The notes beneath the pieces were generated by a model. It saw only the letters and a list, made by a program, of their open reading frames with translations. It was not told the DNA's origin and did no database searches. Shown here in pieces: positions 58,492 through 64,000 of a DNA stretch of 64,000 nt. The first letter of the stretch is position 1, and every line of letters begins with the position of its first letter. Source of the DNA: Paenibacillus_AR sp051594765 (lineage in GTDB: Bacteria > Bacillota > Bacilli > Paenibacillales > NBRC-103111); NCBI RefSeq assembly GCF_051594765.1, contig NZ_JBPPGJ010000003.1, positions 124,001-188,000 on the forward strand. The letters are read 5' to 3'. The translations under genes and the position numbers were made by a program.

Positions 58492-58908
58492 TTACAAGGC
58501 GGCCAAGCCGAAGATCAGTGCAAGCGCCAGGCATAACGGACTGTAAAACCACGTGTCGTTGCGGGCGAACAACGAATGCCGGATCCGCTTGAAGAAGCCC
58601 AAGTACCGGAAGTCGCCGACCGCCCGAATCAGGAAAACCCCCGCCGCCGCAAGGCACCCCCAGCGGGTGAGTCCCCCCGCTTCCCAGAACGGCAGCCGCC
58701 CTCCTTGGGCCAGCAGCAACAGGGCCAGGAACGCGGTTCCCACAGCCACTGTCAGCGTCTCGGGCATCCGGGGGCGGAACAGGGGACCGCCTCCCGGCTT
58801 TTGCGGCAGCGCCGCCATACCGCCCCAGCTTCCCCCGAACGCCCAGTACACATGGATCAAGCTGACCACGCCCAACGCTGTCACGGCACACCCGATCAGA
58901 ACACTCAT
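58492..58908 (-). CDS. DUF3995 membrane protein
   Basis: This 138-residue protein has four membrane helices and the family signature VSLIHVYWAFGG near the N-terminus, plus AVGDFRYLGFFKRIRHSLFARNDTWFYSPLCLALA at the C-terminus. The function is unknown. It starts 14 nt after a tetR gene and is presumably regulated by it. The ribosome site is weak (AGGG). Confidence 0.82.
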   Translation of the reverse strand: MSVLIGCAVTALGVVSLIHVYWAFGGSWGGMAALPQKPGGGPLFRPRMPETLTVAVGTAFLALLLLAQGGRLPFWEAGGLTRWGCLAAAGVFLIRAVGDFRYLGFFKRIRHSLFARNDTWFYSPLCLALALIFGLAAL

Positions 58909-58922
58909 GCGGTGAACCCTCC

Positions 58923-59543
58923 CTAGTCCTGTTTATCTTCCCCCGTCCGTTCATTCGTGCTGCCCATCCCGTGCCAGATGACCTCCAGCTGCTCTCCAAA
59001 GATCTGGGAAGCCGTCCTCTCCTGCCCCTCTGGCTGCTGAGACCAGGCGATCAGGGCATTGAAATACAGGCCGGTCAACACCTGAGCCATCACCGCCGGC
59101 TCCCAGCGCGAATGGAAAGTGCCCGCTTCCAATGCCTCTCTGATCATCGCCTGCAGACCGGCCTGAAGACGGGCGATATTCGAGGCCTCCTCCTGCAGGA
59201 GCAGGGAGGAACGCATCGTTTCGGCCAAGGTGTATTTCATCAACTCGGCGTGCTCCCCATACAGCTCCAGCAGTCCGTCGAACAGAAGCCCGAGCCGATC
59301 CTTCAGCTCCATGCCCCGGTGCTTCGCCACCAGCTCCTCCAGCTTCTCCAGCTGCATGGCCCCCAGATGCAGGAGCACATGCTCCTTCTTCGGAAAGTAG
59401 TTGAAGAAGGTTCCTTTGGCCACCCCGCATTCGGCCACGATCTCATCCACCGTTACATTCTCATAGCCCTTCCGGTGGAACAGCTCCACCGCCTTCAGGA
59501 ACATCTGCTCCTTAAGCTCCCTCTTCCGGGTTTCCCGGAGCAT
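58923..59543 (-). CDS. TetR family transcriptional regulator
   Basis: This 206-residue repressor has an N-terminal HTH (FLKAVELFHRKGYENVTVDEIVAECGVAKGTFFNYFPKKEHVLLH) and an all-helical ligand domain. ATG 59543 has AAGGAGG 8 nt upstream. Two copies of a perfect palindrome lie over its promoter, so it should repress itself and the downstream DUF3995 gene. The ligand is unknown. Confidence 0.9.
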   Translation of the reverse strand: MLRETRKRELKEQMFLKAVELFHRKGYENVTVDEIVAECGVAKGTFFNYFPKKEHVLLHLGAMQLEKLEELVAKHRGMELKDRLGLLFDGLLELYGEHAELMKYTLAETMRSSLLLQEEASNIARLQAGLQAMIREALEAGTFHSRWEPAVMAQVLTGLYFNALIAWSQQPEGQERTASQIFGEQLEVIWHGMGSTNERTGEDKQD

Positions 59544-59567
59544 GGAACGCACCTCCTTATCATCAAT

Positions 59568-59626
59568 AATGACTATAGTCATTATCTGACTATAGTCATT
59601 ATAATCTAGCTGTTTTCTTCTTTCAA
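59568..59626 (-). promoter_or_regulatory. tetR promoter with twin TGACTATAGTCA operators
   Basis: On the minus strand the -35 is TTGAAA (59626-59621) and the -10 TATAAT (59603-59598), with a 17-bp spacer. The palindrome TGACTATAGTCA lies at 59587-59598, touching the -10, and again at 59570-59581 (inside AATGACTATAGTCATT). The start-to-start distance is 17 bp. Confidence 0.82.
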
Positions 59627-59658
59627 CTGTCCGTTTCCTGCTCATCCTGAGACCTATC

Positions 59659-59679
59659 AAAAAAAGGGCCGCGCCCTTT
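59659..59679 (-). terminator. Intrinsic terminator of rlmN
   Basis: On the minus strand AAAGGGC pairs with GCCCTTT (plus arms 59663-59669 and 59673-59679). TTTT follows. Confidence 0.75.
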
Positions 59680-59706
59680 TACAGACCAGCCCTTGCAACC
59701 TTGCTA

Positions 59707-60771
59707 TTATCCTTGCGCGTTCCTCATCTGCTTGCTCCGCAGCTGGCCGCAGGCGGCGTCAATGTCCGCCCCGTGCTCCACCCGGATGGTCGTATTGATG
59801 CCACTCTTCTTCAGAATGTCAAAGAAGTCCAGCACCGACTCCTTGGCGCTGCGCTGGTACTGACCGTGCTCGTCCACCGGGTTGTACGGGATCAGGTTCA
59901 CACTGATGTGCCGCTTCCGGTCCCCGATGAGCTCGGCCAGCTCCGCCGCCTCCTCCGTATGGTCGTTCACGTCCCGGAGCAGGATGTATTCCAGCGCCAC
60001 GCGCTGGTTGGTCCGCTGGATGAAGTAGTCGATGGCCTCCATCAGGCGCTCGAGGGGAATGCCCCGGTTGATCTTCATGATCCGGGAGCGGAGCTCATTG
60101 TTCGGCGCATGAAGGGAGATGGCCAGGTTCACCCGGAGGTCCGCATCGGCGAACTCCCGGATTTTGTCCGCGAGACCGCTGGTCGATACGGTAATGTGCT
60201 TGGGTCCGATGGACAGCCCCTTGCGGTTCATGACCGTAGCCAGGAAGTTCATCAGGTTCCCGTAGTTGTCGAAGGGCTCCCCGATGCCCATCACCACGAT
60301 ATGGGTGACGCGCTCGCCTTGGCCCTTGCTGTCCAGGTAACGCTGGACCATCATGATCTGGCCCGTAATCTCTCCGCTGTCCAAGTCCCGGCTCTTGGCC
60401 AGAAGGCCGCTGGCGCAGAAGCTGCAGCCGATGTTGCAGCCCACCTGGGTGGTGACGCAGACGGTCAGTCCGAACTTCTGGCGCATGAGCACCGTCTCGA
60501 TCAGGTTGCCGTCCGGAAGCCGGAACAGGAACTTGACGGTGCCGTCCTGGGCCTCCTGGGCGATATGCTCGGCGAGCGGCTGGAGCACCAGGTGCTCCTC
60601 CAGAAGCCGGACCACCTCGGGCAGCACCTCCTCCATCTCCGCGAAGGAGGAGACCCGGTCCAGATACAGGTACTCCCAGATGCGGGACGCCCGGGAGGGC
60701 TTGTGCCCCTGCTCCGTCAGCCAGCTCCGGAGCTGCTCCCGGGTGAAGCTATATATAGAAGGTTTGTTCAT
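59707..60771 (-). CDS. rlmN: 23S rRNA (A2503-C2) methyltransferase
   Basis: This radical-SAM enzyme of about 354 residues methylates C2 of A2503 in 23S rRNA (and A37 of some tRNAs). The cluster motif is Cys112, Cys116 and Cys119 in GCNIGCSFCASG. The SAM segment is VVMGIGEPFDNY, and a catalytic cysteine lies near the end in DIDAACGQLRSKQ. It reads closely with the B. subtilis enzyme over its full length. ATG 60771 matches the family start (MNKPSIYSFTREQLRSWL). The longer frame to 60840 is less likely. Confidence 0.94.
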   Translation of the reverse strand: MNKPSIYSFTREQLRSWLTEQGHKPSRASRIWEYLYLDRVSSFAEMEEVLPEVVRLLEEHLVLQPLAEHIAQEAQDGTVKFLFRLPDGNLIETVLMRQKFGLTVCVTTQVGCNIGCSFCASGLLAKSRDLDSGEITGQIMMVQRYLDSKGQGERVTHIVVMGIGEPFDNYGNLMNFLATVMNRKGLSIGPKHITVSTSGLADKIREFADADLRVNLAISLHAPNNELRSRIMKINRGIPLERLMEAIDYFIQRTNQRVALEYILLRDVNDHTEEAAELAELIGDRKRHISVNLIPYNPVDEHGQYQRSAKESVLDFFDILKKSGINTTIRVEHGADIDAACGQLRSKQMRNAQG

Positions 60772-60955
60772 CGTCGAATCGAATCCTCTTTTCCCCACCG
60801 TGCTTCCTCCCATTGTCCCATTATTGATTCCGGAACACAAGCTCGGGAGGCCCGGCTCCCGCCTCTGCTGCGGCTTAGCGGCGTTTCATTGGCAGACGGG
60901 TCCGGGATGGTGTATTCTATTTAGAACAATTATAGTTGAAAGCGAGGAATTATCA

Positions 60956-61282
60956 ATGGAACGCATCGAATCCCAAGAGCAGTACCGCAATCTGATCCAA
61001 CGCGACGGCCTGACCGTCATCAAGTTCGATACCACCTGGTGCCCGGACTGCAAGAACCTGGACCGCTTCATCGGCGCCGTAGTGGAGAAGCATCCGGACA
61101 AGGAGTTCTACGCTATGGACGCGGAGCAGTTCCAGCCCATCGCAGAGGAGAACGTAGTCCGTGGCATCCCGAGCCTGTTGGTCTTCAAGAATGGCGAGAA
61201 GATCGCCCACCTCCACAGCAAGTTCGCCAAGACGCCCGCCCAGATTGAAGAGTACCTGACCACTCTCGTGAGCCAGCCGTAA
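60956..61282 (+). CDS. Thioredoxin family protein
   Basis: This 108-residue single thioredoxin domain has the active site WCPDC in FDTTWCPDCKNLDRF, with cis-Pro in RGIPSLLVFKNGEKIAH. CPDC instead of CGPC is typical of thioredoxin-like proteins such as YtpP. It should act in the cytosol as a disulfide reductase or chaperone-like factor. The ATG has AAGCGAGGAATTATCA upstream. It is divergent from rlmN. Confidence 0.92.
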   Translation: MERIESQEQYRNLIQRDGLTVIKFDTTWCPDCKNLDRFIGAVVEKHPDKEFYAMDAEQFQPIAEENVVRGIPSLLVFKNGEKIAHLHSKFAKTPAQIEEYLTTLVSQP

Positions 61283-61384
61283 GGACTGCACTTAAGCGTA
61301 TGTTCGCATTGCCAGCCTTTCGCCGATCTGCTATTCTAAGGAAAAAAATCCGCCTCCCCGGCGGAACGGACGGAAGGTCTGCAC

Positions 61385-62260
61385 ATGCTTAATCCAAGAG
61401 AAAGCATCTATGAACAATATATCCCCGCCGTAAATCCCGACCCGGAGTACGGCGGGGGTTCTTATTGGTTCGTCTTCAGCGGCGGCAAAATGCTCGTCCG
61501 CTCGACGGAAGGCGGCCCGGTGAGCCTGCCGCTGGCCGGTAGGCTGGAGGAGCTGGAGCTTCCCGGCGTGCAGGAGCACGGGGCCCAAGCTCCGCTGTAC
61601 CTGGGCACCTGGGAGGGTGTCCCCGCCTACACGGTCCAGATCGCACCCGAAGCCGAGGCTCCTGCCGGCGGCAGCTTCACGCTGCTGCGGGCCCTGTACG
61701 GCAGCTTCGACGAGGGCTTGTTCCACCTAGCGGGACGCGCTTATCAGATCGCCGACTGGGATGCAAGCCGCCGGTTCTGCAGCCGCTGCGCCACCCCGAT
61801 GGAGCATCTGGCCACAGAACGGGCCAAGAAGTGCCCCGCCTGCGGCTTCACCACTTATCCGCCGGTGTCTCCGGCCGTCATTACGGCCATCATGAAGGGC
61901 CGGCAGATCCTGCTGGCGCATGCGAAGCACTTCCCGAACAACATGCACAGTCTGATCGCCGGCTTCGTAGAGCCCGGGGAGACCCTGGAGGATGCCGTCC
62001 AGCGGGAGATCCGCGAGGAGGTGGGGCTCCAGGTCCGCAACATCCGGTACTTCGGCAGCCAGCAGTGGCCCTTCCCCAATTCGCTCATGATCGGCTTCAT
62101 CGCCGAATACGAGAGCGGCGAGATCGCCGTGGACGGCGAGGAGATCGTAGCCGCGGACTGGTTCGAGCCGGAGTCCCTTCCCGAGCTGCCGAACCACATC
62201 AGCATCGCCCGCAAGATCATCGACTGGGTTGTATCGCAAGCAGCCGAAGCCGGCCGGTAA
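61385..62260 (+). CDS. nudC: NADH pyrophosphatase (NudC)
   Basis: This 291-residue Nudix hydrolase has a zinc ribbon between the domains (FCSRCATPMEHLATERAKKCPACGF), FTTYPPVSPAVI and the Nudix box GFVEPGETLEDAVQREIREEVGL, followed by the NADH-type SQQWPFPNSLMIGF. It hydrolyses NAD(H) and can remove NAD caps from RNA. The N-terminal domain is of average length for the family. The ribosome site is GGAAGG, 8 nt before the ATG. Confidence 0.94.
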   Translation: MLNPRESIYEQYIPAVNPDPEYGGGSYWFVFSGGKMLVRSTEGGPVSLPLAGRLEELELPGVQEHGAQAPLYLGTWEGVPAYTVQIAPEAEAPAGGSFTLLRALYGSFDEGLFHLAGRAYQIADWDASRRFCSRCATPMEHLATERAKKCPACGFTTYPPVSPAVITAIMKGRQILLAHAKHFPNNMHSLIAGFVEPGETLEDAVQREIREEVGLQVRNIRYFGSQQWPFPNSLMIGFIAEYESGEIAVDGEEIVAADWFEPESLPELPNHISIARKIIDWVVSQAAEAGR

Positions 62261-62270
62261 GGTACGGCCG

Positions 62271-62305
62271 ATAGCCCATCCGGGAAGCCGGATGGGCTAT
62301 TTATT
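62271..62305. terminator. Terminator between nudC and chbG-like gene
   Basis: ATAGCCCATCCGG (62271-62283) pairs with CCGGATGGGCTAT (62288-62300). TTATT follows on plus. It lies between convergent genes. Confidence 0.82.
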
Positions 62306-62325
62306 ATGATGCTGGCGCCTTCCGC

Positions 62326-63186
62326 TTAGAACTGCCGGGCGGACTCCCGGACATCCCTCCAGGAGATCAGACGGACCCCCGCTTGTAGGAGCGCGCCTCG
62401 AACCTCGGGGTCCTGCACCAGCCGGTACTCCCATTCCCGCTCCCGCCCAGCCTCCTCCTCGGGTTCCCCCGACGGGAGGGACGGGTGGACGGTCCATTGC
62501 GTGATCCCGGGCTTCACCTCCTGCAGCAGGCCGAGCATACGCCGCTTCGCCCCGGCATAATCCACGCCGGACTCCAGGCGGTAGGGCAAGCTGATGATGC
62601 CGTCGATCAGGGGAATTCCCCGGGCGCGGGCGGCAGCGATACGGGCGGCGAATCGGGCCCGGTCCCCCGCGTCGAACAGCGGATGCTCCGCCATTCCCGC
62701 CGGCAGCAAAAAAGGCAGTCCATACACTTCACACAGCTCCAGCACGATGTCTAAATAATCTCTGCCGGTCGCTAGCCCCAGCACGCTGCCCTCATGGCTG
62801 TCCAAGTGAGAGGGCTTCACCCCCAGGTCCAGCACGGCCCGGATCTGGGCATCGAGCTCCAGCCGGACCTCCTCCGGGTCCGCCGTTCTCTCGAGAACTC
62901 CCGCATTCCGATGGAAGAAGCCCTCCTCATCCGTCAGCGTCCGCAGGTCGCGGGACCGGTACACCGGCGCAAGCCGCAGCTGGCCGACCCCGGTCAAGGT
63001 CAGGTGAACCCCGATGCTTCCGAGTCCCTGCCGGACACATGCCTCTGCCGCGGCTTCCACCGTTCGGCCTGGCGCCATAAGCGAAGCCGACGTCACGGCC
63101 CCCTCGCGGAGCAGCTCCAGGATAGCCGCATTGGCCCCTTCCGATAGACCGAGGTCATCGGCATTCACGATCAGTTGTTTCTCCAT
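62326..63186 (-). CDS. ChbG/HpnK family carbohydrate deacetylase
   Basis: This 286-residue YdjC/ChbG-type deacetylase has the metal motif NADDLGLSEGANAAI, IGVHLTLTG, PSHLDSHEGSVLGL and a C-terminal QWTVHPSLPSGEPEE. The family removes acetyl groups from chito-oligosaccharides or related sugars. The substrate here is open. The ATG follows GGAGG by 10 nt. A hairpin with T runs on both sides lies only about 30 nt upstream of the start codon, in its leader. Confidence 0.88.
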   Translation of the reverse strand: MEKQLIVNADDLGLSEGANAAILELLREGAVTSASLMAPGRTVEAAAEACVRQGLGSIGVHLTLTGVGQLRLAPVYRSRDLRTLTDEEGFFHRNAGVLERTADPEEVRLELDAQIRAVLDLGVKPSHLDSHEGSVLGLATGRDYLDIVLELCEVYGLPFLLPAGMAEHPLFDAGDRARFAARIAAARARGIPLIDGIISLPYRLESGVDYAGAKRRMLGLLQEVKPGITQWTVHPSLPSGEPEEEAGREREWEYRLVQDPEVRGALLQAGVRLISWRDVRESARQF

Positions 63187-63211
63187 TTCATCCCATCCTC
63201 CGTTTTATAGA

Positions 63212-63257
63212 CAAAAAGACGCCGACACGATAAGCCGTGTCGGCGCCTTTCTTTTTT
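63212..63257. terminator. Hairpin with T tracts on both strands between chbG and thrC
   Basis: CGCCGACACG (63220-63229) pairs with CGTGTCGGCG (63236-63245), extended by AAAG/CTTT. On plus it is followed by CTTTCTTTTTT and on minus by CTTTTTGTC. No plus-strand gene precedes it, so it may act as an attenuator in the leader of the minus-strand deacetylase gene. Confidence 0.7.
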
Positions 63258-63376
63258 CCGGTTCATCACCGGATTCAGGGTCATTATACACCCGATTTGC
63301 TTCTTGTAAAGGGGGGGTGGCGGCGTCCTGGCCGAAAAATACTTTTATCACCGAATACCTATACGGAAAGTTCCTT

Positions 63377-63406
63377 TTGTCAACCGGGCGGCGTTTACGT
63401 TACAAT
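63377..63406 (+). promoter_or_regulatory. Promoter of thrC
   Basis: The -35 is TTGTCA (63377-63382), with an 18-bp spacer and -10 TACAAT (63401-63406). It lies 33 bp before the ATG. No T-box leader is present. Confidence 0.7.
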
Positions 63407-63438
63407 AGGAGTAATTTTATCGAATAAGGAGATTCGTT

Positions 63439-64000
63439 ATGAAGTACATCAGCACGCGGGGCAAAGTCCCCCCCATAGGCTTCATCGACGCGATTCTTAT
63501 GGGATTGGCCGACGACGGCGGTCTGCTCGTACCCGAGCGCATTCCCCAGGTGTCCGCCGACACCCTGCAGAAGTGGCAGCGGCTGTCGTACCAGGAGCTG
63601 GCTCTGGAGATCTTCACCCTGTATGTGGACCAAGACATTCCGCGGGATGAGCTGAAGCAGCTGGTTGACGACAGCTACGCCACCTTCCGCCATGAGGATG
63701 TCACCCCGGTGCGCCGGATCCGCAACGATCTTCACGTTCTGGAGCTGTTCCACGGTCCGACCTTCGCCTTCAAGGACGTGGCTCTGCAGTTCCTGGGCAA
63801 CCTCTATTCCTACGTCTCCCGCAAGCGGAACTCCATCATTCATATCGTCGGCGCCACCTCCGGCGATACCGGAGCCTCGGCCATCGAGGGCGTCCGCGGC
63901 AAGGAAGGCATCAAGATCTGCATCCTGCATCCCCACGGCAAGGTCAGCCGGGTGCAGGAGCTTCAGATGACCACGGTGGACGATGCCAACGTGCTTAACC
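63439..64000 (+). CDS. thrC: Threonine synthase (5' part, continues past window)
   Basis: The first 187 codons of threonine synthase are present. This enzyme converts O-phospho-L-homoserine to threonine with PLP. The start MKYISTRGKVPPIGFIDAILMGLADDGGLLVPERIP is that of the longer, yeast/E. coli-type class. The PLP lysine is Lys112 in FHGPTFAFKDVALQFLG, followed by the phosphate-binding GATSGDTGASAIEGVRG. The ATG at 63439 has AAGGAG upstream. The reading frame is open to the last base. Confidence 0.94.
   Translation, partial: MKYISTRGKVPPIGFIDAILMGLADDGGLLVPERIPQVSADTLQKWQRLSYQELALEIFTLYVDQDIPRDELKQLVDDSYATFRHEDVTPVRRIRNDLHVLELFHGPTFAFKDVALQFLGNLYSYVSRKRNSIIHIVGATSGDTGASAIEGVRGKEGIKICILHPHGKVSRVQELQMTTVDDANVLN

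Noticed and set aside
63258..63438. T-box leader before thrC
   Set aside because: GGGGTGGCGGCG near 63312 looked suggestive, but the conserved T-box sequence and specifier stem are absent, and a normal promoter lies at 63377-63406.

Overview
The window looks like a chromosomal segment of a high-GC member of the Paenibacillaceae (Paenibacillus-like Firmicutes). The evidence is strong AGGAGG-type ribosome binding sites, sigma-A promoters, an AdaA-type methylphosphotriester sensor, TPP and guanidine-I riboswitches, perfect GlnR/TnrA boxes (TGTNA-N7-TNACA), a three-repeat SLH surface protein, a CotH-like protein and futalosine-pathway menaquinone genes. No rRNA, tRNA, CRISPR array or prophage was recognised. 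Many long antisense reading frames exist only because of the high GC content and were left out.

Layout. 0.1-3.4 kb: a small 2Fe-2S protein, then an alkylation-repair cluster (alkA-ogt divergent from adaA) followed by an unknown gene. 3.5-10 kb: an MFS transporter, a lipoprotein cytochrome c, a PdaA-like deacetylase, a second MFS transporter and a nuclease-helicase fusion with a LexA box. 10-15.6 kb: a WG-repeat/DUF3298/ferritin-like fusion, an MBL hydrolase, an HNH endonuclease and a diguanylate cyclase. 15.7-18.7 kb: a GH127 beta-L-arabinofuranosidase divergent from an AraC regulator. 18.7-21.6 kb: a small membrane protein, a two-component system and a peptide deformylase. 21.6-24.5 kb: a HxlR regulator, a frameshifted nitroreductase, a degenerate tandem repeat and an IS1595-like element with perfect 22-bp inverted repeats. 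24.5-25.6 kb: thiM under a TPP riboswitch.

25.6-34.2 kb is the most coherent system. It holds a guanidine-degradation operon: two DUF1989-type carboxyguanidine deiminase subunits, a biotin-dependent urea/guanidine carboxylase and allophanate hydrolase. The operon follows a guanidine-I riboswitch with an intrinsic terminator. Its promoter is flanked by two perfect GlnR boxes, one upstream of -35 and one just downstream of -10. An APC permease gene directly upstream has a promoter covered by two abutting perfect GlnR boxes. Nitrogen status and ligand sensing are therefore stacked on one pathway that turns guanidine into ammonium and CO2.

34.4-39.4 kb: a second APC permease, a LysE exporter, mqnB-mqnD (menaquinone by the futalosine route) and a ferredoxin-like aldo/keto reductase. 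39.6-44.4 kb: a VTC-domain protein, DUF4956 and CotH operon, divergent from a Pho-box-preceded lipoprotein metallophosphatase. 44.5-47.2 kb: an Lrp regulator, an MBL hydrolase and peptidase T. 47.2-53.3 kb: a 2014-residue SLH/Ig-like surface protein. 53.5-53.8 kb: three exact-period 111-bp tandem repeats. 53.9-64 kb: agmatine-to-putrescine genes (aguA, aguB), a coiled-coil protein with a membrane polysaccharide deacetylase, a TetR-DUF3995 operon with twin operators, rlmN, a thioredoxin, nudC, a ChbG-type deacetylase and the 5' part of threonine synthase, which runs off the window end.
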